Below are positions 9,249 through 18,164 of a DNA stretch of 64,000 bases, in pieces. The notes beneath the pieces were generated by a model. The model did no database searches and was not told where the DNA came from. It worked only from the letters and a program-made list of their open reading frames with translations. The DNA comes from Streptomyces sp. NBC_01471 (GTDB lineage: Bacteria > Actinomycetota > Actinomycetes > Streptomycetales > Streptomycetaceae), in assembly GCF_041438865.1 (NCBI RefSeq), contig NZ_CP109450.1, forward strand, positions 7,805,501-7,869,500, given 5' to 3'. The position numbers and the translations under genes were made by a program. Every line of letters starts with the position of its first letter. The first letter of the stretch is position 1.

Positions 9249-9818
9249 TCAGGCCGTGGGCCGGTTGCGCAGGGCGAAGTCGAGGGTGTCCAGGGCATAG
9301 GCCCAGGACGCGTCCGCGCTGCGCGGGGTGTGGCTGAAGCCGCCGACCCGCTCCAGGCTCACGTACCCGTGGAACGTGCTGTGCAGGAAGCGCACCGCGT
9401 CGGTCTCGTCGGGCTCCGGCAGGTTGTAGCCGCGCAGGAGCGCCCTGGTCATCTGCGACTGCCGGGGCGCCGCGCTGTTGAGGGCGGCCTCCGAGTCGAG
9501 TTCGAACTGGGCCGCGGTGTAGCGGCCGGGATGCGCCTTGGCGTAGTCACGGTAGGCATTGGCGAACGCCACCAGGGCCTCCTTGCCCGCACGCCCGGCC
9601 AGAGCGGCGCCCGCCGCGTCGGCCAGTTCCTCCAGGGCCAGCAGAGCCACCCGCATCTTCAGCTCGCGCGCGTTGCGGATGTGCGCGTACAGGCTCGGAT
9701 CCTTGACGCCGAGCCTGCGCGCGACCGCGGTGAGGGTCAGGTTGTCGAAGCCGATCTCGTCCGCGAGCTCGGCTGCCGTCCTGGTGAGGCGTTCGGGGGT
9801 GATGCCCGGTCGTACCAT
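9249..9818 (-). CDS. TetR/AcrR-family repressor
   Basis: A 189-residue regulator. The N-terminal helix-turn-helix reads ELADEIGFDNLTLTAVARRL followed by GVKDPSLYAHIRN, and the C-terminal two thirds have the TetR_C_33-like pattern seen in actinobacterial members (FHGYVSLERVGGF). It is divergent from the FBP-domain gene with a short AT-rich intergenic region, so it may control both itself and that gene. The ligand is unknown. Confidence 0.85.
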   Translation of the reverse strand: MVRPGITPERLTRTAAELADEIGFDNLTLTAVARRLGVKDPSLYAHIRNARELKMRVALLALEELADAAGAALAGRAGKEALVAFANAYRDYAKAHPGRYTAAQFELDSEAALNSAAPRQSQMTRALLRGYNLPEPDETDAVRFLHSTFHGYVSLERVGGFSHTPRSADASWAYALDTLDFALRNRPTA

Positions 9819-9832
9819 GCGTCCTCCATAAG

Positions 9833-9866
9833 CTAATGAAATAAAGGGTTTGTCTAAATATATTAG
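9833..9866. promoter_or_regulatory. AT-rich divergent promoter with CTAAT/ATTAG repeat
   Basis: The 62-base gap between the TetR and FBP-domain genes is strikingly AT-rich and contains CTAAT at 9833-9837 mirrored by ATTAG at 9862-9866. This is a plausible promoter and self-operator for the TetR regulator. The arms are short, so this is tentative. Confidence 0.35.
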
Positions 9867-9880
9867 GCGAGTTAGCGTCG

Positions 9881-10384
9881 ATGAATGTGAGACACCTCAG
9901 TGAGACCGACATCCGCACCTCGTTCGTGAACTGTTCCAAGGGTGAGGCCAAGCGTGTGAACATCCCCAGGGACCTGGAAGAGGTCCCGTGGGGCGACCTC
10001 GACTTCTTCGGCTGGCGCGACCCGGGGGCGCCCGACCGCGCCTACCTCGTCGCCGAGGACGGCGACCGGCTCCTCGGCCTCGTGCTGCGCGCGCCGACCG
10101 GGGCCAGCCGGGGCTTCACCTCCCGCAGCATGTGCTCGCTGTGCCTCACGACCCACACCAGTGGCCGGGTGGCGCTGATGACCGCACGCCGCCCCGGCGA
10201 GGCCGGCCGGCAGGGCAATACCGTGGGCCAGTACCTCTGTACCGACCTGGCCTGCTCGCTCTATGTACGGGACAAGAAGCCGACCGGCGCCGGGTGGGCG
10301 TTCAGGGAAACCCTCTCCGTGGACGAGAAGATCGCCCGGACCCGGAACAACGTGATGGCCTTCATCGCGAGGGTGATCGCGTAG
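9881..10384 (+). CDS. FBP-domain (EF-G-binding, treble-clef) protein
   Basis: A 167-residue protein resembling the FusB/FBP family, whose characterised members bind elongation factor G and can rescue translation from fusidic acid. The C-terminal half has a treble-clef zinc-binding pattern: MCSLCLTTH followed about 35 residues later by CTDLACSLYVRDKK. The N-terminal part contains the helical segment preceding the zinc finger. Whether it confers drug tolerance cannot be told from sequence, because actinobacteria carry many uncharacterised homologues. The start ATG lies next to the divergent AT-rich promoter. Confidence 0.75.
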   Translation: MNVRHLSETDIRTSFVNCSKGEAKRVNIPRDLEEVPWGDLDFFGWRDPGAPDRAYLVAEDGDRLLGLVLRAPTGASRGFTSRSMCSLCLTTHTSGRVALMTARRPGEAGRQGNTVGQYLCTDLACSLYVRDKKPTGAGWAFRETLSVDEKIARTRNNVMAFIARVIA

Positions 10385-10667
10385 CCGGACCGGAAGCCGC
10401 TGGTCGGCGCCGGCCTTCCCGTTGGGCTCCGGCTGCCGCGATGCCCGGTCCGGCCGGCTTGAAAACACCGTGCCCGTTCCATGTTTCCGTGAGGTTACGC
10501 CACCACCGGCCCGTGCTGCGGCGCTCTGGCCAGCAGGTGAGCGAGCCGGCCGATCCGTTCCGCCGCCCCGGTCCCGACCGGCCAAATCCCGTATGTCGGA
10601 AGGCTTGTTCCGGTTCTTGGCGTGGTTCTAGGGTCAGGCCACCCGGCGCGGTCGACCTCGTACGCCG

Positions 10668-12419
10668 GTGATTTCCGGCTCCGTCACGTGCGCGGCACAC
10701 CCGCTGCTGCCCGTGTGCGGGCGCCTCTGCACGAACGGTCAGTCGGGTACGGACGGAAAGCAGGCGAGCGGGTTGGCGAACGACGGGCAGCGGGATCCCT
10801 CCAACGGGGGCCAGCGGAATAACGGGGACCGGGGGAATCCGGTACAGGGACTGTCCGGTGGACAGCAGGGAGGCCAGGGGCCCATCACAGGGCGGGGCCG
10901 GGGACGGGACGGAGTCGGGCGGCGCGGATTCCTCGCCGGGGTCGGACTGACCGGCGCGGGCGGGCTCCTCGGAGCATCCGTGGCCGCCGGTCCGAGCGCC
11001 GCCGCCGAGCCGCCCGGACACGTCCCCGCCGGGGGTGCGGCCCACGCGGCCCCCGCGGCGGTACACGGCGCGGATTCCCGGGCAGGCGGCGCGCGCACGT
11101 TCCGGCCGGGCCAGCTCTCGGGCAGGCGCGTGCTGCTCGTACCGGAACTGGTCCTCCTCGCCGACGGGCCGGTGCGGGGGCAGGCCGTCCTCGTGGAGGC
11201 CGGGAAATTCCGCGCCATAGGCCCGGCCAAGCGCCTCATCGCCGCCCACGGTGACCTGCATCCCGTCCGGCTGGACGGGCACTTGCTGATGCCGGGCTTC
11301 ATCGACGCCCACCACCATCTGACCCAGAGCTTCGGCAAGGCCAAGTCGTTCGGACAGCCTTCGGAGATCTTCAAGACGATCTGGGAACCGCTGGAGCACG
11401 CGCTGGACGAGGAGACCGCCTACCTCTCGGCGAAGCTGGCCGCGCTGGAAGCTCTGCGGGGCGGCTTCACCACGGTCGCCGACGCCGGGACCCGCGCTCC
11501 GGTCGATGTCGGGGCGCTGGCCAAGGCCACCGAGGAAGCCGGGATCCGCTGCGTACTCTCCAAGATCGTCTCCGACGGGAAGGGCGGCCCCGCGCACCTC
11601 GGACGGTGGGGCGGCCACCCGCTGATCCACCCCTCCCTGGCCATCGCCGTTCCCGAGGACGCGACGGCCTCGGTCATCAAGAAGACCGCGGACCTGTGCG
11701 CGGAAGCCGGAGCGGTGTTCCAGATCCATGTCAACGAACATCTCGCTTCCGTGGAACGCTCGTTGAAGAGCGTCGGCCGGCGCCCCATCGACTATCTGCA
11801 TCACATCGGGGCACTCGGCCCGCACCTCCTGGGCGCGCACGCCACGCTGGCCAGCCCCACCGAGATGCGTCAGCTCGCGGACTCGGGCGCGGCCGTCAGC
11901 TACAACCCGGTGGCCAGCGCCTGGAAGGGCAACGCCGTCGCGCAGGCCACCATGATGGCCGCGATGGGTGTGCGGTTCGGTACGGGGACCGACGGCACCC
12001 GTGGCGACGGGTTCCGGCTGGTCGACGCGGCGGAGTCCGCCCAGCGGCTGACGTCCGGCCTGGCTACGGGGGACTCCTCGTGCGGTGCCGGACGGCTGTG
12101 GCTCGACCACGCCACGACACTGAGCGCCGACGCCGTCGGTCTGGCGCGCGTGACCGGCGAGATCGCCGTCGGCAAGGCAGCCGACTTCCTCGTCGTGGAC
12201 GTGAACGTCCCGGAGCTCACCCCGTCCTACGACCTGCGCTGGGAACTGGTCCGCCTCTCGAACCGGGACCAGATCGCCGCGGTCGTCGTGGACGGCCGGC
12301 TGCGCCTGTGGGACGGCTGGCCGCCGGACTGGGACGGACCCGCGCTGGTGGCCCGGGCCGCCGAGGTGGGGCCGCAGGTGGTACGACGAGCCAAGCTGGA
12401 GCGCGTCGAACCGACATAG
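10668..12419 (+). CDS. Tat-exported amidohydrolase-family enzyme
   Basis: A metal-dependent hydrolase of the amidohydrolase superfamily, most like cytosine deaminase/chlorohydrolase members. The metal ligands are visible: GFIDAHHHL (HxH), FQIHVNEH, LLGAHATLAS and FGTGTDGTRGDG (Asp). A twin-arginine signal, GRRGFLAGVGLTGAGG, lies about 85 residues after the most upstream GTG. The true start is therefore uncertain: the region before the signal is Gly/Gln-rich and a TTG near 10770 with a purine-rich leader is an alternative. The substrate is unknown; deamination or hydrolysis of a cyclic C-N compound is the family reaction. Confidence 0.75.
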   Translation: MISGSVTCAAHPLLPVCGRLCTNGQSGTDGKQASGLANDGQRDPSNGGQRNNGDRGNPVQGLSGGQQGGQGPITGRGRGRDGVGRRGFLAGVGLTGAGGLLGASVAAGPSAAAEPPGHVPAGGAAHAAPAAVHGADSRAGGARTFRPGQLSGRRVLLVPELVLLADGPVRGQAVLVEAGKFRAIGPAKRLIAAHGDLHPVRLDGHLLMPGFIDAHHHLTQSFGKAKSFGQPSEIFKTIWEPLEHALDEETAYLSAKLAALEALRGGFTTVADAGTRAPVDVGALAKATEEAGIRCVLSKIVSDGKGGPAHLGRWGGHPLIHPSLAIAVPEDATASVIKKTADLCAEAGAVFQIHVNEHLASVERSLKSVGRRPIDYLHHIGALGPHLLGAHATLASPTEMRQLADSGAAVSYNPVASAWKGNAVAQATMMAAMGVRFGTGTDGTRGDGFRLVDAAESAQRLTSGLATGDSSCGAGRLWLDHATTLSADAVGLARVTGEIAVGKAADFLVVDVNVPELTPSYDLRWELVRLSNRDQIAAVVVDGRLRLWDGWPPDWDGPALVARAAEVGPQVVRRAKLERVEPT

Positions 12420-12539
12420 CGGCGAAGTGGCACAGCGCCGAAGTGACACAGTCGCGGGCGGCGCTGCCGCACCGCCCCTCGCCCCTCCCGGCCCCCCCGT
12501 CGTCTGTCGCGGCGCGGGGCCGGGACCGGGACGGGCCGG

Positions 12540-13460
12540 TCAGCCGCAGTGGCGCAGCGCGATGTGCGGTTCGAAGGCGTCCAGGAGCAGTTCGCGCATG
12601 CGCTCCACCGGCATCTCGGCGCTGCCGGAGAGCATCTGGATCGCCAGCCCGTCCACCAGGCTGGTGAAACGGCTGGTCATGGCTTCGGGGTCGGCATCGG
12701 GCGCCAGGCCCTCACGCTGGCAGTGCCGGATGAGGCCGAGGACGGTCCCGCGCCACCGCGAATAGGCCGCCCGCTGCGCCTCGCGCAGCGACGGCTCCAG
12801 CATCGCGGCCGTCCACGACTGGATCCACACCGACCACTCGTCGATGTCCTCCCTGCTGCTGGGCAGTTGGACCTCGACCAGCCTGCGCAGCATCTCCACC
12901 GGGTCGCCGGCCTGCTCGAACTCGCTCTGCAGCCGCGCGTGCAGCCGGTCGGCGCAGTAGCTGAGCGCGGCACGCAGGGCACCGTCCTTCGCGGGGAAGT
13001 GGTAGTGCACGGTGCCCGTGCTGGTGCCGCACTCCCGGGCGATGTCGGCGACGCGGACGGCGTGGATGCCCCGGCGTGCGATGAGCCGAGCGGTGGCTTC
13101 GAGGATCTGGGTGCGCCGCACATCGGCGTCCAGGGACTCGGCCCGCCGCCGTGCGCCCGCCGCGGCCGCACGTGCCAGGGCCACCGGCTCACGGCCACGG
13201 CCCGTCGCCAGGTACCGCACCGGGACCTTGCCGACGCGGGCGATGGCGGCGAGCTCGTGGTCCTGGAGCCTGCGGGTGCCGCGCAGCGCCTTCGACAGCG
13301 CTGTGGGATCCATCCCGATGAGGCCGGCGAACTCACGCTGGCTGACGCCGGCGGCGAGCACCACACGGCGCGCACGGTCGGCCGCCGTCTCCGGGGGCCG
13401 GTCCGGTTCCTGGGCCCACGAGCGGGCCGGATCCGCGGTTGTCTGAGTCTCCTTCGCCAT
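12540..13460 (-). CDS. XRE-TetR fusion transcriptional regulator
   Basis: A 306-residue regulator with two DNA-binding domains. Residues about 25-80 form an XRE/Cro-type helix-turn-helix (GVSQREFAGLIGMDPTALSK, LRGTRRLQDHE). Residues about 115-165 form a TetR-type helix-turn-helix (ATARLIARRGIHAVRVADIA, TSTGTVHYHFPAKDGAL), followed by a TetR ligand-binding domain. The start at 13460 (MAKETQ) is preferred, with an alternative ATG 12 bases upstream. It lies 61 bases downstream of the amine oxidase on the same strand, so the two are probably co-transcribed and the regulator probably controls the amine-catabolic genes. Confidence 0.8.
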   Translation of the reverse strand: MAKETQTTADPARSWAQEPDRPPETAADRARRVVLAAGVSQREFAGLIGMDPTALSKALRGTRRLQDHELAAIARVGKVPVRYLATGRGREPVALARAAAAGARRRAESLDADVRRTQILEATARLIARRGIHAVRVADIARECGTSTGTVHYHFPAKDGALRAALSYCADRLHARLQSEFEQAGDPVEMLRRLVEVQLPSSREDIDEWSVWIQSWTAAMLEPSLREAQRAAYSRWRGTVLGLIRHCQREGLAPDADPEAMTSRFTSLVDGLAIQMLSGSAEMPVERMRELLLDAFEPHIALRHCG

Positions 13461-13521
13461 GGCGGGCCCCATTATGCTCGACCGGCCCCGCGCCGGTATG
13501 CCGGACCGCCGGGCCGGGGCC

Positions 13522-15075
13522 TCAGCCGTGCCTCTCCGCAAGGGCGGTGGGAGCGGCGAGGGCGTCGGCGATCTCGCCGGCGGCGCGGTAGCCGGACGCG
13601 ATGGCTCCGTCGATATAGCCGTTCCAGACCGTCGCGGTCTCGGTTCCGGCCCAGTGCACCGCACCGGTCGGCTCCCGCCAGCCGTGCTCCCCGTAACCGC
13701 TCCAGCCCCCGGGGGCCGCGTAGGCCGCGTAGCCTCCCCGGGCGAACTCGTCGTCCGCCCAGAGGGTTTCGGTGTAGTCGACCGGCCGCTCCGCCCGTTC
13801 GCCCACGACGGCACGGAGGCTGCCGAGTACGGCCGTCCGGCGCTCGTCCTGGTCCAGTCCGGCCCAGGCGTCGGCCCGGTCGCCGTAGACGAAGGCCACG
13901 AGGACGCCGGCCGACCCGTCCTCGGGGGAGTTGTCGAAGACGACGCCGACCGGCGGCGAACCGTAGAGCGTCGCGATGCCGGACAGACCCTCGGCCCGCC
14001 AGAACGGTTCGGCGTACACGGCATGCACCTTGGCCACCCGCCCCATGGCGCTGTGCGCGATCCAGCCCGAGCGGGACTCCGGCAGCGCGGGGCTGAACGC
14101 GATGGAGCGGACTGCCGGCGGCGGCAGGGCGACGACCGCACGGCGGGCCTGCACCACCGTCCCGGCGGCGGTACGCACCCGGACCGCGGACCCGGCCTGC
14201 TCCACATCGCACACCTGCTCCCCGAGCCGGATCCGGTCGCCGAGCAGCTGCGCGACCGCGTGCGCAGGGCCGGCCGCGCCCTGGGCGAACCGCCGGTCCT
14301 GGGCGCAGTCCCCGGTCTCCATGAGCTGTTCGTAACTCCCGGCGGCCCGGATGTAGAACAGCACGTGGAACAGCGAGATCTCGCGCGGTTCGGCACACCA
14401 CACGCCCTGCACGGCGAGCGCCAGACGGACCAGGGCGTCCGGGTCGGCGGTCTGTTCGCGGAAGAACGTCTCGGCGCTCCGGCCGTCCCACTCCGTGAAG
14501 CGCGGAGTCAGCCACGGCCGTTCGAGGTCGACGGTCAGCGCGAGCTCGTCCAGCAGTGCGGTGATCCGCAGATAGTCGGCGATTCCTGGGCCGGCGGCCG
14601 GTGCCGCGCCCGCGTATCCGACGCGTGAGCCGTCGTGCCAGACCTCGGTGTGCTGTCCGGTCTCCCAGGTGGGAAAGGTGCGGCAGCCGAAGCGTTCGGC
14701 CAGTGCCAGCAGGTGCTGCTGTGTCGGGCCCGCCCACTGGCCGCCGTGGTCCACGACGGGCCCTGAGGGCCGCTCCTCGCTCAGCACCCGGCCGCCGACG
14801 CGGGAGGAAGCTTCGAGTACGACCACGTCGAGGCCCTGCTCGCGCAGCCGGAGCGCGGCGCTGAGCCCCGCGTAGCCGGCGCCGACGACGACGACATCGG
14901 CCCGGAGGAGCTGATCCCCGGCCGGTTCGTCCGGCGCGCGTTCGTCCGGCGCGCGCCGCGCCGACGCGGGTCCGGCCGGTGTGCGGGGGCCCGACGCGGG
15001 GGCCGGTACGGGCTCGGTCTGCTCGGGTTCGGTCTGCTCGGGTTCGGTCTGCTCGGGTTCGGTCTCTGACCTCAT
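13522..15075 (-). CDS. flavin monoamine oxidase
   Basis: A 517-residue FAD-dependent amine oxidase (monoamine oxidase/putrescine oxidase family) that oxidises a primary or secondary amine to an aldehyde or imine with release of H2O2. The dinucleotide-binding motif is VVVVGAGYAGLSAALRL, followed by VLEASSRVGGRV and a C-terminal FAD-contact block (GAVHWAGTETATVWNGYIDG). An N-terminal tail of about 55 residues includes three exact TEPEQ units encoded by a 15-bp tandem repeat. No signal peptide is seen. It is divergent from the APC permease gene, which suggests coupled uptake and oxidation of an amine. Confidence 0.85.
   Translation of the reverse strand: MRSETEPEQTEPEQTEPEQTEPVPAPASGPRTPAGPASARRAPDERAPDEPAGDQLLRADVVVVGAGYAGLSAALRLREQGLDVVVLEASSRVGGRVLSEERPSGPVVDHGGQWAGPTQQHLLALAERFGCRTFPTWETGQHTEVWHDGSRVGYAGAAPAAGPGIADYLRITALLDELALTVDLERPWLTPRFTEWDGRSAETFFREQTADPDALVRLALAVQGVWCAEPREISLFHVLFYIRAAGSYEQLMETGDCAQDRRFAQGAAGPAHAVAQLLGDRIRLGEQVCDVEQAGSAVRVRTAAGTVVQARRAVVALPPPAVRSIAFSPALPESRSGWIAHSAMGRVAKVHAVYAEPFWRAEGLSGIATLYGSPPVGVVFDNSPEDGSAGVLVAFVYGDRADAWAGLDQDERRTAVLGSLRAVVGERAERPVDYTETLWADDEFARGGYAAYAAPGGWSGYGEHGWREPTGAVHWAGTETATVWNGYIDGAIASGYRAAGEIADALAAPTALAERHG
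15016..15060. repeat. three perfect 15-bp tandem repeats
   Basis: The unit GGTCTGCTCGGGTTC occurs three times head to tail inside the start of the amine oxidase gene, with a partial fourth copy. It encodes the TEPEQ repeats on the minus strand and is a likely site of copy-number slippage. Confidence 0.9.
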
Positions 15076-15094
15076 GAGGGAGAGGGTGGAGCAA

Positions 15095-15110
15095 GACTGA
15101 ACTGTCAGTC
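15095..15110. promoter_or_regulatory. inverted repeat upstream of amine oxidase, TetR-type operator candidate
   Basis: GACTGA and TCAGTC are separated by four bases, 20-35 bases upstream of the amine oxidase start. TGACTGACAG-like inverted repeats are common TetR-family operators, and a regulator with a TetR domain (the XRE-TetR fusion) is encoded just downstream. Confidence 0.4.
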
Positions 15111-15281
15111 AACCGTTGCGATCATCTTTGTCCGTACCCCTTGACGGAGGTTCCGGTATCAGCAATGGTGACGCACCAATCAGTATTGCGACTCCACGAC
15201 TGCCGCGAAGACCCGTCCCGGGTGCTCCTGCGCGCTGTACATCCCGGCCGGCCCTCCACTCCGTGAGCAAGAGGAGCATCC

Positions 15282-16868
15282 ATGGCAACCACCGAGCAGA
15301 CCGAGCCGACCGGCTCGGCCGAAGCCCAGTCCAAGGGGCTGCGGCCCGGGGCACTGGGCATGGTCACGAGCCTGATCCTGGCGACGGCATCGGCCGCCCC
15401 CGCCTACAGCCTCGCCGCCACGCTCGCCTTCGTCGTCGCGGCCGTCGGCTTCCAGGCACCCGCGGTCGTAGTGCTGGCCTTCGTCCCGATCCTGTTCGTG
15501 TCCTTCGGCTACGCGGCGCTCAACCGCTCGGACCCCGACTGCGGGACGATCTTCACCTGGGCCAGCCGCTCGCTGGGCCCGCGCATCGGCTTCATGGGCG
15601 GCTGGGCGATCATCGCCTCGTTCGTCCTCGTCATGGGAAGCCTCGCGCAGGTCGCCGGCCAGTACGTGTTCCTGCTGTTCGGCGCAGACGGCATCGGCGA
15701 GGACCCGTCGAGCCCCTGGGTACTGGCCGTCGGCCTGGGCTGGATCGCGCTGATGACCGCCGTCTGCTACCGGGGCATCGAGGTCGCCGCCGCCGTCCAG
15801 CGCGCCCTGCTCTTCCTGGAGTTCGCCATGCTGGTGGTCTTCTCCGTGGTCGCGCTCGTCCGCGTCTGCACCGGCCACGCGGGTTCGGACGCCCGGCACC
15901 CGCGGCTTTCGTGGCTCGACCCGTTCGCGATCTCCTCACCCAGCGCCTTCGCCAGTGGCCTGGTCCTCATGCTGTTCATCTACTGGGGCTGGGAGACCGC
16001 CCTGACGGTCAACGAGGAGACGGCCGACCGCCGCCGGACGCCCGGCCGGGCCGCGACGCTCTCGACCTTGCTGCTGCTGGCGCTCTACCTCGGCGCCACC
16101 TACGCGACCCTCTCGTTCGCCGGTATCGGCACGACCGGCAACGGCCTGGCCAACCCGGACCACTCCGGCGACGTCTTCTCCGCCCTCGGCGGCGCCGTGT
16201 TCGGCACCAGCGGTTTCGGCTCGCTGATGTGGCACCTCATGGTCCTGATGGTGCTGTCCTCGGCTGCCGCGTCGACCGAGACGACCGTACTCACCCTCGG
16301 GCGCACCATGCTGGCCATGGCGAGGCACCGGGCGCTGCCCGGCTCCCTCGGTACCGTGCACCCCCGCTTCTCCGTTCCGAAGGCCGGGACGATCGCCACC
16401 GGGGCGGCCGGAGCGGTGGTCTACCTGGCGATGAACTTCCTGGCTCACGGACATGTGATCGGCGACGCCGTCTCCTCCTGCGGGCTGATGATCGCCCTCT
16501 ACTACGGCCTCACCGGGATCACCTCCGCGTGGGCGCACCGGCGGGCGGACCACCGCGGCGCCACCGAACTCTGGCTGCGGGTGATCCTGCCGGCCATCGG
16601 CGGGCTGACCCTGGTGGCAGCCGGGGTATGGAGCCTGCGCAACGACTGGAAGCCGGACTCCGGCGGCACCTCCTGGACGCTTCCGTTCGCACCCCACTGG
16701 CACATCGGAGGCGTGTTCCTCATCGGTGTCGGCGCACTGGCGGTGGGCCTCGTGGTGATGCTCGTCCAGCAGCGCCGTGCACCGTCCTTCTTCGCCGCCA
16801 AGCTTTCGGCTCCCACGCTCACGGACGCCACGGGCGAGCCGTCGCCGCCCGCCGCCGGCCACAGCTGA
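15282..16868 (+). CDS. APC-family amino acid/amine permease
   Basis: A 528-residue integral membrane transporter. Its opening GALGMVTSLILATASAAPAYSL is the first helix of APC-superfamily amino acid/polyamine permeases, and about twelve hydrophobic segments follow (for example AVVVLAFVPILFVSFGYAAL and SGLVLMLFIYWGWETAL). The first 20 residues and the last 25 are polar and cytosolic. It stands divergent to the flavin amine oxidase and leads a plus-strand series of fatty-acid-like catabolic genes, so it probably imports the amine or amino acid they degrade. Confidence 0.85.
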   Translation: MATTEQTEPTGSAEAQSKGLRPGALGMVTSLILATASAAPAYSLAATLAFVVAAVGFQAPAVVVLAFVPILFVSFGYAALNRSDPDCGTIFTWASRSLGPRIGFMGGWAIIASFVLVMGSLAQVAGQYVFLLFGADGIGEDPSSPWVLAVGLGWIALMTAVCYRGIEVAAAVQRALLFLEFAMLVVFSVVALVRVCTGHAGSDARHPRLSWLDPFAISSPSAFASGLVLMLFIYWGWETALTVNEETADRRRTPGRAATLSTLLLLALYLGATYATLSFAGIGTTGNGLANPDHSGDVFSALGGAVFGTSGFGSLMWHLMVLMVLSSAAASTETTVLTLGRTMLAMARHRALPGSLGTVHPRFSVPKAGTIATGAAGAVVYLAMNFLAHGHVIGDAVSSCGLMIALYYGLTGITSAWAHRRADHRGATELWLRVILPAIGGLTLVAAGVWSLRNDWKPDSGGTSWTLPFAPHWHIGGVFLIGVGALAVGLVVMLVQQRRAPSFFAAKLSAPTLTDATGEPSPPAAGHS

Positions 16869-16958
16869 CCGCCCGCCCGTCCGACCACCCACGGCCGTCG
16901 ACTGCCCCGCGGCCGCGGCCCGCCGATCCACCACGTACCCGTACCCCAGGGAGCATTC

Positions 16959-18164
16959 ATGCCTTTCGAGATCCGCGACGTCCTGGAACTCAGCACCGAG
17001 CAGCGGCAGATCCTCCAGCTCAGCCGCGAATTCGCGGCGAAGGAGATCCGGCCCCGGGCCCGCGAGGTCGACGACGCCCAGACCGAGTCGCCGCTCGACC
17101 TGTGGGCGAAGGCGGCCGAGATCGGCCTCGCCTCCTTCATGATCCCCACCCAGTACGGCGGTGGCGGCATCACCGACATGCTCACCCAGGTCCTGGTCCA
17201 GGAGGAGCTGTGCCACGGCGACATCGCCATCGGGAACCTGCTGACCTCCAGCGGGTTCTTCGCCGACCCGATCCTGGAGCTGGGCACCGATGAGCAGAAG
17301 CAGCGCTGGCTGGGCCCGCTGTGCGGCGACACCCCGCCGCTGACGGCGCTCGCCGTCACCGAACCGGGCCACGGCTCCGACGCCGCCGGCATCCGCACCC
17401 GCGCGGTGCGCACGGGTACCGGAGAGAGCGAGCACTACGTGCTCAACGGGCAGAAGGCGTGGATCTCCAACGCCCCGTACGCCCAGCGCTTCGTCGTCTT
17501 CGCCACCGTCGACCCCGCGCGGGGCGCCAAGGGTGTGACCGCATTCGTGGTCGAACGGGACACCCCCGGCCTCACCGTCGGCAGGCCGATGCGCAAGATG
17601 GGCCAGCGGGCGATCGTCAACGCCGAGGTCTTCCTGGAGGACGTACGGGTCCCGGTCGCCGACCGGCTGGGCGACGAGGGCCAGGGCTTCCTCGGGCTGA
17701 TGCGGACCTTCGACGCCTCCCGCATCCTCATCGCCGCCTCCTGCGCAGGCCTGTGCCGGGCCGCCCTCGACCACGCCACCGGCTACGCCCGCGAACGGGT
17801 GCAGTTCGGCGTACCGATCATCAAGCACCAGGCGGTGGCCTTCCGGCTCGCCGACATGGCCGTCCGTACAGACGCGGCGCATCTGTTCGCGCTCCGGGCG
17901 GCCCGCCTCTTCGACCGCGGCGAGCGGGTCACCGCGGAGGCCGCCATGGCGAAACTCGTCGGATCGGAGAACGCGATGGCCAACACCTGGGCCGCGGTGC
18001 AGACCCTCGGCGGCTGGGGCTACTCGCAGGAGTTCCTCGTCGAGAAGTGGATGCGCGACGCCAAGCTCGAGGAGATCGAGGAGGGCACATCCGACATCCA
18101 GCGCCTGGTCATCTCCCGCTCGCTGGCCACGGCGGACGGACCGGGACAGCGAGCCGGCCGGTGA
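16959..18164 (+). CDS. acyl-CoA dehydrogenase
   Basis: A 401-residue FAD enzyme that introduces a trans-2 double bond into an acyl-CoA. The family signatures are LAVTEPGHGSDAAGI (flavin-binding strand), KMGQRAIVNAEVFLEDVRVP and the C-terminal EEGTSDIQRLVISR, which carries the catalytic Glu region and adenine contact. The start follows AGGGAGC. The next gene's GTG overlaps its TGA, so the two are translationally coupled. With the following ligase and dienoyl-CoA-reductase-like protein it forms a beta-oxidation-like set. Confidence 0.9.
   Translation: MPFEIRDVLELSTEQRQILQLSREFAAKEIRPRAREVDDAQTESPLDLWAKAAEIGLASFMIPTQYGGGGITDMLTQVLVQEELCHGDIAIGNLLTSSGFFADPILELGTDEQKQRWLGPLCGDTPPLTALAVTEPGHGSDAAGIRTRAVRTGTGESEHYVLNGQKAWISNAPYAQRFVVFATVDPARGAKGVTAFVVERDTPGLTVGRPMRKMGQRAIVNAEVFLEDVRVPVADRLGDEGQGFLGLMRTFDASRILIAASCAGLCRAALDHATGYARERVQFGVPIIKHQAVAFRLADMAVRTDAAHLFALRAARLFDRGERVTAEAAMAKLVGSENAMANTWAAVQTLGGWGYSQEFLVEKWMRDAKLEEIEEGTSDIQRLVISRSLATADGPGQRAGR

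Noticed and set aside
10362..12449. Long antisense open frame (695 codons) opposite the amidohydrolase
   Set aside because: It is a GC-rich shadow frame: the translation is Arg/Gly/Pro-rich with no motifs, while the plus strand carries a clear enzyme.
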